A stretch of DNA of 64,000 nt from Choristoneura fumiferana. Lineage: Eukaryota; Arthropoda; Insecta; Lepidoptera; Tortricidae. The translations under genes were made by a program, and so were the position numbers. Under the pieces are notes generated by a model, which had not been told where the DNA came from, ran no database searches, and worked only from the letters and a program-made list of their open reading frames with translations. Positions 31,015-42,800 of the stretch are shown one piece after another; within the stretch, counting starts at the first letter, position 1, and each line of letters begins with the position of its first letter. The DNA lies in the NCBI RefSeq assembly GCF_025370935.1, contig NC_133494.1, positions 12,507,832-12,571,831 of the forward strand, in the 5' to 3' direction.

Positions 31015-31480
31015 GCCGCCTAATACTCGGAATTCCGTTTCGGAATTTCGATTCGTTTTTTGTATTTCTAGATGGCGCCACTGTTGCGTGAGGTTTTAAG
31101 TGTGACTTTCAAAGTCTGTTACTACGGGCGTGAAAACAAAGTTTAGATCATATTTAATACACCTTAAAACCGTACCATTAAAATATCGAGCAACCACAGT
31201 GTTGCGTAGTCCCGTTTTGTTCGGAAAAAAAGGGAGGACAAAAGTTTCCGAAAGACAAAACTGTCTCCAAACAGAGACATTCCTTGCCCGTAACGCATAA
31301 TTGACATAATTAATTTCAGGTAATGCAAAATATTCACAGAATTATTCTAATTATAAATAAACCCGCGTAGCTCACCCAAAAGCTATGAGATTTGACATTT
31401 CGGAGACCTCACGCTACACTAGTGCCTCTAGCGGCAAATTCATACGCGATAGCCTTCATTCCGATACGGAATCCCGAGTG
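31015..31480. mobile_element. Imperfect inverted-repeat element (GGAATTCCG arms)
   Basis: CCTAATACTCGGAATTCCGT and CTAGATGGCGCCACTG on the left face CTAGTGCCTCTAGCGGCAA and TCCGATACGGAATCCCGAGT on the right. Arms are diverged. Motifs resemble 12949-13150. Confidence 0.45.
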
Positions 31481-32083
31481 TATGATGTATAGTCAACTAG
31501 CTGTTTCCCGCGTCTCCGTCCGCGCCGAATTCGTTTATTATTACTATCCCGCAGGAACTACGCAATTTTCCAGGTTAAAAATCTATACCAAATTTCATTT
31601 AAGCTATTATTTATTTCAAGTAATCTTTAGTTGAAAAAATTTAATCCTTAGGCCATTGTTATAATTTTGACCTAAATTTCCTCCAGGACAACTGGGCTAC
31701 GTTCTTAGGGAGCTTATTAAATATTTTTTTGTTTCGGCACGAGTAAGGTAGGTACTTTGCCATACTCAGTCAAAAGTCAAAAATATTGTGCAGGTACTCT
31801 CAATAATTATTAAAACTCATGACTTGTCAAACGTAACAGGAAAATCTGGTACATTTCAAAGTGAAAGTGATGTGAGGCAGCGTCGAACCGACTTGTTCGA
31901 AACCATCCCAGTCTCAACCTATCTGACTACTAACCGCAGAATCCTTGTGTTAGATAATATTGACACAAATCAATAAATCATTGGTTGACGGTACCAAATT
32001 AATACGTAATTACCATTCAATTAACATCGTGATGATTTTTTTAATCAACTTAAAATAAATTTCTTTCTTTGACGTGTATTTAT

Positions 32084-32257
32084 GTACCATCAGCCAAATA
32101 TGTAGTCTACCACCCTAAAGTTGATAATCGTTTGCATGTCATAAAACAATAGTGCCAATAGACGTGTCTGTCAACTTGAAAATTCGATTTTAGCGACCTA
32201 TTCATTTGATAGGAACTTGTTTAAAAATTGATAAAACACTTATTTTGCTGATGGTAC
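32084..32257. mobile_element. MITE family Q copy 1 (GTACCATCAGCCAAATA)
   Basis: Inverted ends GTACCATCAGCCAAATATGT and TATTTTGCTGATGGTAC. The interior CTAAAGTTGATAATCGTTTG is shared with the copy at 36347-36521, about 85-90% alike by eye. Confidence 0.8.
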
Positions 32258-32369
32258 CTATGTGTGTTTGTAATTATCTCAAAAACTATTATTTTATTAA
32301 CGTTACAAAACAAGCAGGTAATGTCAACAATGTGGTTTTTAATTATAAGCTAGCCAGTTACAGTCCTAT

Positions 32370-33300
32370 TCATGGACATGAGCAAGGCATTTGACTTTGT
32401 GTGCCATAAGCGTTTGATTGCTAAGCTGTTTAGGTACGGTGTGCGAGGTCCCACTTTGGACTGGATAAAATCATACCTGAGTAATAGAAAACAATGCGTG
32501 GAGATTTTAAGGTACTGCGATAAGTCTAAAACAGTAAAGTCATACCGTTCATCATATTCAGTTTTCAGTAAATACGTATGGGGTACCCCAAGGTAGTATA
32601 TATTAGGACCATTGTTATTTTTAATTTATATTAACGACTTGCCAAATGATTTACCCCATGAATGTATACTATTTGCAGATAACACATCAATTGTAATAAA
32701 AAGTAAAGATCTATTGACATTTAACGATGAAATTAATTGAACATTAATCCAAACAATTAAATGGTTAGACATAAATAATTTAGAAGGTGAACCTTAAAAA
32801 AAACAATTACTTATGTTCAATTCTATACGGATCGAGTCAGATCACAAAATTTAAAGGTTCACTTTAACAACCATACCATTGAAGAGGTGCAACATACAAG
32901 GTTTTTGGGCATTGAGATTGACTGTCACTGCAAATGGAAAGAGCACAAGGTCTGCTCTAAAGTTAACAGCTTCGTATTTGCACTAAGGCGAATAAGTCAA
33001 ACCATTTCTAAACAAGCTGCTCTGGTAGCATATCATGGTTACGTGGGTGCAACATTAAGATACTGTATAGTTGTGTGTGGCAATGGTACAGGAGTTGACC
33101 GGATATTTATTCCGCAGAAGTATTGCATCAGAGCAATTTTCTGAATTAGGCGAAGAGATTCTTGTCGCAGTTACTTCATACAATACAAAATATTGACTTA
33201 CTAACTGTTCTACCGTGTTTCGAGAAAGTAAAATACTTACACGTTCATTCTTAAATCAGATTATTTCGTCACACCTAAACAAGGCGCCTTTAATCAAAAA
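32370..33300 (+). pseudogene. Degenerate LINE reverse transcriptase (jockey-like)
   Basis: Fragments in shifting frames: FMDMSKAFDFVCHKRLI (first catalytic Asp retained), YGVRGPTLDWIKSYLSNRKQ, GPLLFLIYINDLPND, and ILFADNTSIV where the second catalytic Asp of the ADD box reads Asn. Later parts HTRFLGIEIDCHCKWKEH and the thumb follow, with stops at several points. It is an old dead copy, unrelated at close range to the LINE at 22591-24131. Confidence 0.85.
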
Positions 33301-33837
33301 TGAATGGTACAGTCAACGTCATAAATAAGTAAGCACTTTTGTAACTTGTCATTATACTGTGTTACTAAAACACTTGTTACTGAAACGTTCCACGTTGTGT
33401 TATAAAACACTTCAGCCGCTATTTAACACAAAATTTTCCTTATGTCGACGCGATAAAAATGAAGGGCAAGTAGGTATTAGGGTTACATATTTGAATATCG
33501 AAAGTTAAAATACCTACGGGTAAAATGACGATGTTCAAAATATCGAAAATTAAAATAACGAAAGTTTATATTGTCGAATAGTTAGATAACCTACGTCCAA
33601 TATTATCGAAAAAACATTTATCTACAAAAGTGGCATCGAAAGATATAACTATTGAAGTCCGAAATATCGAAGTACAGAGAGAGTATCGAATATCATATGT
33701 ATGAACTTTCACGTGACAGGGTCGACGGAGCTCCTATTCCGCTTAGTTGAGGCGCTTCGCGCCTTGACGCAATACTAACTTAACCTAACCTATTGAACAT
33801 GAGTTACCAAAAATATTTGGTTCGGTTAGGTTAGAAA

Positions 33838-34052
33838 TTTCCTGCCTCGCACAGCAAAACTCTGGAATGAACTATCGCCTGCGGTATTCCCGGACCGATA
33901 TGACCTTCAAGTTTTCAAGAAAAGAGAGTACCTTAAAGGCCGGCAACGCACTTGTGACTCTTCTGGCGTTGCAGGTGTCCATGGGCGACGGTAATCGCTT
34001 ACCATCAGGCGATCCGCCTGCTCGTTTGCCCCCTATACCATAAAAAAAAAAA
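33838..34052 (+). mobile_element. LINE 3' end nested in Foldback-like element 1
   Basis: It encodes a residual C-terminus (ARLWNELSPAVFP-like, then frame loss). It includes GGCCGGCAACGCACTTGTGA, TACCATCAGGCGATCCGCCT and GCTCGTTTGCCCCCTATACC and ends in an A-run. This is a highly familiar lepidopteran jockey-type 3' end. Confidence 0.8.
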
Positions 34053-34145
34053 CTGATCACAACAACGCACGAGCCGAGCGAGCGAAGCGAGTGTGCCGCG
34101 GCAGCGACCGGCGAGTGTTTAAAATGACTAGATTATGTAAAATAA
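34053..34145. other. GC-rich part of Foldback-like element 1
   Basis: GAGCCGAGCGAGCGAAGCGA-type sequence (34070-34110) belongs to the element's core, right of the LINE insertion. Confidence 0.4.
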
Positions 34146-34853
34146 ATACTATTAAGAGAAAGGAGCAATAAATAAAGCAGATTTGTATGTACGATATTTA
34201 AAATGTTCGACATTCAAATATGTTGACTGACATTTACAACTTAGATATATTGGCTGTCGATATTTTTACTCATTCGATATTTTAATCAATCGACATTTTA
34301 ATCTTAGACATTTTGACCATAGGTATAACAACTTTCGATATTGTGATACAATCGATATTTTAATTTTCGATATTCAAATATGTAACCAGGTACTTATTAG
34401 ATAATTTGGTAACATATCATGTTGAGTGCGGTACGTTTTTGCTTGTTGGATAAGTAAATAAGGAAAACTGCCAGGTGTTGGTGTGCCATGTGTTGTTAGA
34501 TCGGTCGTTTACCCATTGCGGACAAAAATAAAGATATGTACTGTAATGTTTGTGTGGTACTTAATTCTTCGTCCTTCTATTCTTAAGCGATCAATATTTT
34601 TTGTTGGGTCACGCAAAAACGGATATAGAGTACTTAATCAAATTCAACATCGAAGTTCCGTATCCAAATGTTCTGTTCTATATTCTATGAAAGATTGGTA
34701 TATATTAGTATATATTGTATTGGAGTCATATATGAAAATGCCCTTTATCTTAAATTAACTTCATTAATGTTCTTTTTTGTTCTTTCTTCTTTCACTTGCA
34801 ATTGATGGACGTAATTTTTTACACACAACCACATTAATAAAGCTACATACAAC

Positions 34854-35035
34854 CATCATCATCATATCAGCCATAGGACGTCCACTGTTGGACATAGTCC
34901 TCACCCATAGACCTCCAGTTGCCTCGGTTGAAAGCGACTTGCATCCATCGCGAAGCCGCGACTTTAACAAGGTCATCCGTCCATCTCGTTTGCGGACGTC
35001 CTACGCTGCGCCTGCTAATCCGCGTACACACAAAT
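34854..35035 (-). mobile_element. RTE-type LINE 3' fragment, reverse
   Basis: CATCATCATCATATCAGCCA, GGACGTCCACTGTTGGACAT, CTTGCATCCATCGCGAAGCC and AGGTCATCCGTCCATCTCGT match the fragment at 20045-20184. Confidence 0.75.
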
Positions 35036-35762
35036 CTGACATTTATTAACACCATAAAAATTTGACAAATGTGTTAATACGACAAAGTAAAAAATTGAGC
35101 CACTACTTTTGATGCTGACTGTACCACATAAACAAATATAAGTAAATATCAAAGAAAAAATATAGTAAAGGTATTTAGATAGCAACAGACATAAATAGAT
35201 ATTATGTGCATGCGAAAAACTCGTTGTGCCAGTTATCTTAAGAGAATTAACCATAATTCGGTGTGACATTAGTAACGACACTCAAAAATAACTTTGATTA
35301 ACAGACTTTAATTACCACTTTAGGATGCTGATGTAGCGGTATAAATTTTTATTTTTTCGACGGCATTTAATGTTCACTAAACTGAAAACAAACACCAGTG
35401 GTTTAGTTGTAAAAAGTTGCGCTTGTATACTTCGATTTCAGCGTCTTTCGGTTCAAAATGGAGATGGTAGATAAGAGATAACTGAGATAGTAACAAGCGC
35501 TTTTACCTAGATGCTAAAAAATACCAAGAATATTGCGCCACAAGAAATATGTCAGAGTATTTTTTTAAACAAATTACAAAGTTTTGATGTCAAAAGCCAG
35601 CTCGAATCGCGTGTACTGATGGATTAGTTCGAACTGCTGCCGTGGTTATATTCTCTTTGCTGCTGCCTTCTCGTACCGCAGAGTATTAGCAGAACAAATT
35701 CGGCAAAACGCTGACTTATTACACGCTAGGAACTTCTAAATAAACAATCCCGAACTGCAGGG

Positions 35763-35891
35763 GGGCTACTCTGAAATTCGAAAATCGAAGTTCGTATCGT
35801 ACCGTCCCGCTGACGCTTATATTATTTTGCACTTGACTGAGAGGGACGGTACGATACGGACTTCGAATTTCGAATTTCGTAGTAGTCTCCC
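35763..35891. mobile_element. MITE family N copy 2
   Basis: Ends GGGCTACTCTGAAATTCG and CGAATTTCGTAGTAGTCTCC. Inner arms GAAGTTCGTATCGTACCGTC and GACGGTACGATACGGACTTC pair almost perfectly. Confidence 0.8.
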
Positions 35892-36346
35892 AGATCTTAT
35901 ACGTCATGTTCGTAAAAAACTTGACGAAGCACGCACTATGTTGAGCTTTATACGCGCCGCCCTTCCCAATACTTCTCTACTTCTGAGATTGTGTAAATTT
36001 CCGTATACGAGACAGGAGTAATATGCGTTGGTTGACCTGAATTAATATATTAACCTCTCAGTGATTGCGAGCCGCCTGCGCATCCCCTTTATCACCAACC
36101 GCGTCGCGGTCTGCGGCCTATAATTTGTATAGATACCAACTTCCGTAAATATAGAAACCGCGGTAACACTATTAATGCTTTTTATGACTTCCCTTCCCGT
36201 TACATGGTTAGTTTTTCTTGCAATTGCGGGCTGAGCAATGACACCACGATATAAAACAATCTTGTTAAAATCAGGTTAAACCCGCACCACGAAGTGCTTA
36301 ATTTTATGCACAGCACTACAACTAAACTAAACTAGCATAGTTTTAT

Positions 36347-36521
36347 GTACCATCAGCCAAATATGTGGTCTACCAGTCTAAAGTTGATAATCGTTTGCAT
36401 GTCATAATACAATAATGCCAATTAGACGTGTCTTTCAATTAGAAAGTTCGACTTTGGCGACATAATCATTTGATAGGAACTTGTTTAAAAATTGATAGAC
36501 CACTTATTTGGCTGATAGTAC
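36347..36521. mobile_element. MITE family Q copy 2
   Basis: GTACCATCAGCCAAATATGT start and CTTATTTGGCTGATAGTAC end. Same interior as 32084-32257. Confidence 0.8.
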
Positions 36522-36570
36522 ATACGTTCAGAGACGGAAGGGCCAGGCTGAAAACCAGCGCCTTCTTCCT

Positions 36571-36622
36571 CTTTCTCCTTCTTCTTCTTTTGTTTCTTCT
36601 CCTTCTTATTAACTTGGGGCAA
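36571..36622. repeat. Polypyrimidine (CTT)n tract
   Basis: Almost uninterrupted C/T for about 50 bases. The Arg/Lys-rich 73-codon minus-strand frame over it is an artefact. Confidence 0.7.
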
Positions 36623-37139
36623 AAGGTCTCATATTGAGAAACCTCAACTCTCCAAACTCCTTGAATACACATGTAAAAGAGAGACATTAAAAGAGGGATG
36701 TTGAGTGAGAGTTCATATCGTTCAATGAATGCTCTCTATGATTCCATTGTTATAAGGTCTAAATGCTGAATGCTGCATGCATGCATGTATGCTGGTTTAG
36801 GACTGTTGATAAACAAAATTTGCATCATATACATTGTTAATGTATTGTTTTAAATTATTGAAAAATAATTGTTTAAAGCTTTGAATAACATGTGTCAGGG
36901 GTAAGTATATTAAATGACTCTTTTGTATTTAACGCGTCATGGTATATTATAGATAAATGTATTGTTTTCCTCTAATGAATCCTAAATTGGTTAGGAATAT
37001 AACAATATTGATTAATCATCGTAACACAAACAAGTTTTTTTCCAGAAAAAGACTTCAAACTGATGAAAAAAACTGTAGTTTCCTGAAGTGGCTTTGATGA
37101 ATTACTTTTTGCCCGATTTGATAATTTTATGTTTCTAAG

Positions 37140-37420
37140 CGTTGGACATAAAAAAATGGAAAAAAGTCGATATCATGTCACTAAACTCATATTTACTAAA
37201 ATTTACTTGAATTTAAAGTGCTTTTCTTTTTCTTTCGACACAAAAATGTACAGGGTTTTGAAATTGCTAAAATGTAAGTAGAGAAGTTATATCCGTGCAA
37301 AATTACAGCTTTCTAGCACTGATAATCTCTGAGCAAAGCCGCGGATGGACGGACAGACAGACAGAAGGACTTGGCGAAACTATAAGAGTTTTTGCCATTG
37401 TGGCTACGGAACCCTAAACA
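37140..37420 (-). repeat. Dispersed repeat H (GGGTTCCGTAGCC type)
   Basis: Contains ATTACAGCTTTCTAGCACTG, GAGCAAAGCCGCGGATGGAC-GGACAGACAGACAG and ends CATTGTGGCTACGGAACCCT. It is a common lepidopteran dispersed repeat. Partial copy at 44375-44462. Confidence 0.65.
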
Positions 37421-38381
37421 TTACATTTATTTCACGATCAGTGTCAAACGAATTCCACTCACAATAATCCACAATCTTATACAGTCATTTCTAAGTTATT
37501 TAACTTTAACCGACAGTGATACCTTAAAACGAATGTTTATTTATTTTACACCTGACCTTACTACTTTTGAATTGGTCACAGAGGAGGAATTATGTGTGTC
37601 TTATGCGAATAAAGGTGGCCGTGAACTCGGTCTCCTCCGGAAGCATTCGAATATTTTGGTATGCATCTAATATTCGACTTGACTCGTAAGCAAACCTTTT
37701 TCCTGCTGCAATCGGTTATCTAAGCGACGCTAATTAAAGCCACCAGACCTTATGATAACTCAAAATATTTACTCTTAGGTTATTCTGCCTTACTATTGAA
37801 AAACATCTTTTTGTTTTATAATATGAGTGCATTGTCATGTCCAGTCAAATCAGCGACTCGGCATGCACTTTAAAAGTAAATCTAGCCACTGGAACTATCA
37901 AACTCCACTTGTTCATGAACTACGATACAATATTTTCCTGCTCCACTATCAATTACATTATTTGTTAGCGGAGAAGCAAGGTAAAATATTGTGGTTCAGT
38001 GAAATGGACCTCCCAACCAATCAATTAGCCCTTTAATTAAACAAAAGCTTGTGAAATGGTGACTTTTATATGATCAAACGATACAGCTTTTTTCCTCTGA
38101 CAGATGTATGGACTAAAGGGATCTTTAGTGGCTTCATAAAAATAATCCTTACTATTTTTTATTATCTTTTTTTTCTTTTTCAATTAGGTATAATTGTGTT
38201 AGATACTTTTAAAAATCTGAGCTAGTTCTTAACACACGCGTCCAAAATATATATTTTTTTAAATCGTATAATTTGTCTACTTTGTATCATACAGATCATC
38301 TTTTCTCATCCTGTAACTTGTTTCTAACATAAGCTGATCTTCAAATTACATTGTTAAAAAAAAAACTTTTTTCTTCCACAG

Positions 38382-38621
38382 TTCGCACTGGCAGCCCAGA
38401 CTACATGTGCTCAATGCTACCCCAGCACTGGCGTTCCAACAAGACTTTACCAGGTGGTTTCAAGGTGGTAGCATTGGGAGACGTCATTGACGGCACTCTT
38501 GTGACCATTCGAGCTGGCAACGATGAGAATTGCTCCGCTGAACTAAGGAATAATACAGCTGTTATGAAAAATCGGGTTGCCAAGTTTAACGATCTGCGGT
38601 TTGTGGGGAGAAGTGGGAGAG
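38382..38621 (+). CDS. Runx: Runt-domain transcription factor, exon 2 (N-terminal Runt domain)
   Basis: Residues 38-117. The exon holds the first two thirds of the Runt domain: VRTGSP, HWRSNKTLPGGFKVVALGDV, AGNDENCSAELRNNTAVMKN, VAKFNDLRFVGRSGR. The Arg/Lys residues that contact DNA in this family (HWR.NK and GRSGR) are present, and the hydrophobic s-type immunoglobulin fold pattern is intact. The acceptor is TTCTTCCACAG before 38382 and the donor is AGAG|GTGAGTGAT at 38621. Both junctions split a codon after its first base, so the spliced frame is continuous. Reading past 38621 enters intron sequence and stops. Identification as RUNX is certain; the paralogue is not resolved. Confidence 0.97.
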
Positions 38622-39384
38622 GTGAGTGATTTTTTCCGGAATTTCATGTGTCTGCTATTTCACTCATTATTTAGATTAGAGTATTAGCAATACCGATTAA
38701 TAATAGCCGTAGAAAAAATGTAATAGACGATAATGGATATACATTGACATACATATTTACATAGAAAACACATACATAGAAAATTTGTAGGAACGCTAAA
38801 CTTTTAAGTATTAAATTTTCGTAGTACTTTACAAGCCATGTTTGTTGTTACTGGTGAGTCACTTCTTATTTACAAGTTCATTTTGACCTATTTTCAGTGG
38901 TCAGATTGACTTGAAATTTGGCATACTTACTTAAGAAACATCAATTAAATACGTGCTGAGATTTTGTCACGCACATATTGTGATTTCAGATTTAATTATA
39001 ACAGGTCTTTTCGAAGTTAGAGTTGAAAGATTTGGAGATCACTGTAACGATTTTGCTCTATTCTGATAGCAATATGCAATTACTTGGAACTAAATAGTAC
39101 AAGCAAGACTCTATCGGCTTGTTATCATTAGTCAAATTAAGCCTGTGGGCGAATAGTGAATGGGCAGTTAAGGCCATAGGACACTGCGGGACATTACAGA
39201 GACGGTGGCGATTAGACCCGGATAATAATTGGTTTATCCGGCCCGATGTGATTTGGTTCCACCGTCTAATAACCGGGTTATTGATTTTATTGATTTTCGA
39301 GCTCGATTGAATGTAAAGTTTGTAGAGCATTTGAATTAGGTAACATGCTCGAGATTATTAACAATTTAAAAAATGTTGTTTTTT

Positions 39385-39600
39385 ACCCCTCACGCAAAAC
39401 GAAGGGTGTTACAAGTTTGACCAGTGTGTGTGTGGCATTATAGCTCCCAAACCGATGGATCGATTTCATGCGGTTTCTTTATCAAAAGCTAGTTTAATCA
39501 AGATGATTCTTAGCTTAGTTTCATTACAATCGATTTAGATGCATTGAAAATATTGTTTTTTTTTTTAAAGACATTGTCGGGGTTTTTCGACTATAATAAT
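39385..39600 (-). repeat. Interspersed repeat C, strongly diverged
   Basis: TTACCCCTCACGCAAAACGA-AGGGTGTTACAAGTTTGACC and TTGTCGGGGTTTTTCGACTA show the order of repeat C with many changes, an old copy. Confidence 0.6.
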
Positions 39601-39779
39601 TGGTTTAGTTTACTTCATAAAAAAAAAATATTCGTCGATTTTACTAGCGCATCAGATACGACGTTTGTAACACTTGGTAATCTTACCCGGCTCTTATCAG
39701 TAAAATCTACAGTCAATTCGTAAAAAATGCACTCGTTTAAGTGTGGCAGTTAAAACACTCGAATGAGGACCCACCCTTT

Positions 39780-40135
39780 ACGCTCCGTTTCCATCAGAGA
39801 TGTGCAAGGATGTGTTTCGAGGATACTAACGCTTCATTTAACTATGCTCGCACAGCACCGCTCTGTTGGAAACAGCTGAACGGAGCAAGGCAGGGTGACA
39901 CTCTTTCCTGGCCCGGACAATACCGGGATGGAAATACCGACCCTGTTTTTCGTGTACACGCCCATAGAAGCTCCTGTCAGTTTCTATGGGCGTGTACACA
40001 AAAAACAGGGCCGGTATTTCCATGTCGGTGTTACCCGGGCCGTGAAAGAGTGTCACCCGCAAGGCTAGGTAAATGAAACGTTGACAAACACATTCCTCGC
40101 ATCACATCCTCGCCCATCTCTGGCTGAAAAGTAGC
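39780..40135. mobile_element. MITE family A, copy 2, split by a nested MITE
   Basis: CGTTTCCATCAGAGATGTGC at the left and CATCCTCGCCCATCTCTGGC at the right are inverted ends. AACGCTTCATTTAACTATGC and TTGGAAACAGCTGAACGGAG match copy 1. The insertion at 39893-40058 interrupts it. Confidence 0.75.
39885..40066. mobile_element. hAT-type MITE family M, nested in MITE A
   Basis: The element is 39893-40058 (GGGTGACACTCTTTCCTGGC to GAAAGAGTGTCACCC). It is flanked by GCAAGGCA (39885-39892) and GCAAGGCT (40059-40066), 7 of 8 identical. In copy 1 of the host MITE the uninterrupted GAGCAAGGCGAG confirms the insertion point. Confidence 0.9.
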
Positions 40136-40439
40136 CTTAATAATCAAGTTTTGATACCGCTTTTGCGTTCCCCTTTATTATTTTCAAGTTACAGCAACAC
40201 CGTACGCCCATTTATGAAATATGCGCGTTCCGTTAACTTAGTAATAAAAGAAAATCCCAGTTAAACGATCACGCGATTAAGGCTGTCATCACGGCGCGAC
40301 GGCAATAAACAAAATAATCGCTTGCGGTGAGGGACGAACAGTTTCTAAATCACGAATGTGAAAACTCGCGATTGTGCGCAGTACACAGTTTAGCTCGCAA
40401 AAGGACTAAATCCTACGAACTAAATCCTTTGTGTAGCAG

Positions 40440-40680
40440 TAAAATAAATAAATATCACGATACACTTTGCCACCAATTGACCTAGTCCCAAAGTAAGCAA
40501 AGCTTGTGTTATGGGTACTAGACAACGGATAAACATACTTAAATAGATAGAGACATACTTAGATACATATTAAACACCAAAGACTCGAGAACACACATTC
40601 GTATTTTTCATACAAAATAACTGCCCGACCGGAAATCGAACCCAGTAGCTTGTAGTCTGGTTCTCTAACCACTGGCCGAA
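40440..40680 (-). mobile_element. tRNA-derived SINE, reverse
   Basis: The minus strand reads CAGTGGTTAGAGAACCAGAC (box A), TGGGTTCGATTTCCGGTCGG (box B), then AATACGAATGTGTGTTCTCG and TTTAATATGTATCTAAGTAT. It belongs to the same group as 7557-7775. Confidence 0.75.
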
Positions 40681-40796
40681 AAAAAGAGATTTTTCGTTGT
40701 TAGTTTACATAAATAGAGTGTCAAATTCGAATACATTGTTATTCGCAGAGCAACTGTGGTATGGTTTGTATGTGTCTAAGACAGCGGAACATCGTT

Positions 40797-40965
40797 ACTA
40801 ATATTATAAAAGTAAAAGTATGTCTTGTATGTGTACTTTCACGCTTAAACCGCTGAAACGATTTAAATTAAATTTGGTACGAAGAATTTGAAGATCCTGG
40901 ATAGTATATATTCCTGCGGGACAGTGATAAATGAGTTTTATTCGCAGGTAAAAGCCAGTAACTAA
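40797..40965 (+). repeat. Dispersed repeat F relative
   Basis: Begins ACTAATATTATAAAAGTAAA-AGTATG and continues AACCGCTGAAACGATTTAAA and TTCCTGCGGGACAGTGATAA, with the TAATATTATAAA start seen in repeat F copies. Confidence 0.5.
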
Positions 40966-41654
40966 ATAATATTAGTATTTCAGGACTTATCTAATAAGAC
41001 TACTAGGTATTTGCTAAAATAACTCGTCATTTCCTAAACCGTTGGGTAAAAGTCTGTATCACTTGTGTTTATGAGTGATTCAATCATTTAGTGTTTCATT
41101 GTATTTTACTGATTATGCGTACTGTTATAAACTTCTTTACTGTTACAAATACTACCCGTGCGTTCGTGCTGTAAATAACAATTCATTTTATTATCGTTCT
41201 ATGCTAGATTAATTCAGGCTTATTTGCTATCAATTATTTATTATAGCTCTACTATACTTAGTAACTGCATTATTGATTACTCCATTAATAATAATATCAA
41301 TAACGCTTATGGGCCGCAGTGTTAAACTCTGTCAGTAGGTCAATTATAACTTAGCCCTTGATTAAATTCATTCTAACATACTTATTTGGGATGTTCTTAA
41401 AAAAATACCCATGCTTTTTTTGTACAGAAAAGTTAATTATTAAAAACCCAGTTCGATATTCAGTTATTTTTCTAAAATATTTTTATTATTGAAGATGTTT
41501 TGATTGATTGGTGGTGTGGTTCGTTAGTCTAACAACTGGTAGCATGGTGTACGGTTGTGTCACTCTGAAGATGAGCTCTGGTTGAGTTCGAAACGCGTCA
41601 GTGTAGTGTGGTGGTGGTGATAGATGGGTTTGTGTGATTTGTGTGTGTTCTTAC

Positions 41655-41757
41655 AGTGTGGAGGTGGAGGAACTGCATGAACACGCATATTTTGCATAAG
41701 CTTAGCTATCGTAAGGTCGCGGGTGAGCAAGGAAATTATTTTCGTTCATTAAGCTCA
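41655..41757. mobile_element. MITE family B, fragment
   Basis: GTGGAGGTGGAGGAACTGCA, GAACACGCATATTTTGCATA and AAGGTCGCGGGTGAGCAAGG. It lacks the left arm present at 51834. Confidence 0.65.
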
Positions 41758-42169
41758 TGTAAACCTGCCAATAATGACGTATTTACTACTTAATATGCAA
41801 TTATTTATAAATATTTATAACCACCCCCTTATCAATCGTTGCATAATCAATTTACCATAGGTGGCTTCACTGAAAAAAAAAGATTTGCTAACAGTAACAA
41901 AAAGATGTTGCTTGTAACATAACTTGAGTGACTACAAAACTAAGGTCTACTAGTCAAAGTAAAGTTAAGTTATGTCTTACAAAATCAGTTTCGCAATATT
42001 AGCATTATATTTTGGTTCCTAATTAGTAAATTTTGGCTAAACATCAACTAGCCTAACTAGTTCAGTTATGATTGGTTTTTTGGAATCATTTTGATTTTTT
42101 ATTTCAATTCAAATTTTACTTTTACGGTCATCCGTAAAACCGAATTGAAAATACCAATACCAATACCAA

Positions 42170-42275
42170 TAAATACGGAGGACCTGGGTTCGATTCCCAG
42201 TGATGGTCTTATTTTTCTGTTTTTCTGTGCATCTATATTTCAGTTTGTATTTTCAATTTTAGTTCAGTTATCCTT
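42170..42275 (+). mobile_element. tRNA-like SINE fragment
   Basis: GGACCTGGGTTCGATTCCCA is a box B-like stretch, followed by TTTTTCTGTGCATCTATATT and TCAGTTTGTATTTTCAAT, as in the fold-back copy at 49046-49166. Confidence 0.6.
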
Positions 42276-42423
42276 TTTTTCAGTGTTGGGAAAACCTTAT
42301 TGTCTGGAATAACGATTGTTTTCACCACTTCCTTCTATCGCACAGTATAGGATGAGAATAGAACGAGATGGTGAATGCGATGGCGAAGCCTGCTTTTGGC
42401 CACAGGGTAATATGGCCACAGCA

Positions 42424-42548
42424 GGGCTACTACAAAATTCGAAAATCGAAGTTCGTATCGTACCATCCCGCCGTCGCTTATATTATTTAATACGAGAGTG
42501 AGAGGGACTGTACGATACGAACTTCGATTTTCGAATTGCGTAGTAGCC
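42424..42548. mobile_element. MITE family N copy 3
   Basis: GGGCTACTACAAAATTCGAA start and TTCGAATTGCGTAGTAGCC end. The arms are almost perfect inverted repeats. Confidence 0.85.
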
Positions 42549-42800
42549 TTGTAGGTCCGCCCGGATTGCTACCACCATCTTACTCGCTAATCCTGCCGTG
42601 AAGCAGCAGTGCTTGCACTGTTGTTTCGGCGTGGAGAGTAAGACAGCTGGTGAAATTACTGGCACTTGAGGTATCCCATCTTAGGCCTCTAGGTTGGCAA
42701 CGCATCTGCAATACCCCTGGTGTTGCAGATGTTTATAGGGTGTGTGATCTCTTACCATCAAGAGACCCACTTGCTCGTTTGCCATCCAGTCAAAAAAAAA
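42549..42800 (+). mobile_element. LINE 3' tail (family P)
   Basis: GTAGGTCCGCCCGGATTGCT to TTTGCCATCCAGTCAAAAAA. It adjoins MITE N directly. Confidence 0.75.

Larger units (their letters stand above)
33472..34396. mobile_element. Foldback-like element 1 (GGTTACATATTTGAATATCG)
   Basis: The element is 33481-34387. Both ends read GGTTACATATTTGAATATCG into the element. The arms are built of degenerate AATATCGAAAATT units. A GGTTAGG/CCTAACC core lies in the middle, and a LINE tail is inserted at 33838-34052. Flanks AGGTATTAG (33472-33480) and AGGTACTTA (34388-34396) agree at 6 of 9, a possible decayed 9-bp duplication. Confidence 0.65.
28839..38381 (+). other. Runx: Runx intron 1 (9.5 kb)
   Basis: Donor GTGAGA, acceptor CTTTTTTCTTCCACAG. 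The intron is occupied by MITEs, LINE remnants and a Foldback-like element listed separately. Stretches without a call (28850-29120, 30230-31010, 31485-32080, 35040-35760, 36625-37130, 37425-38380) are AT-rich, and I recognise nothing in them. Confidence 0.8.

Noticed and set aside
36466..36687. Arg/Lys-rich minus-strand frame (nuclear-signal-like)
   Set aside because: It is the translation of a (CTT)n polypyrimidine tract overlapping a MITE.
37392..37670. 92-codon frame beginning in repeat H
   Set aside because: Starts inside a dispersed repeat and shows no domain, splice signal or codon pattern of a real exon.
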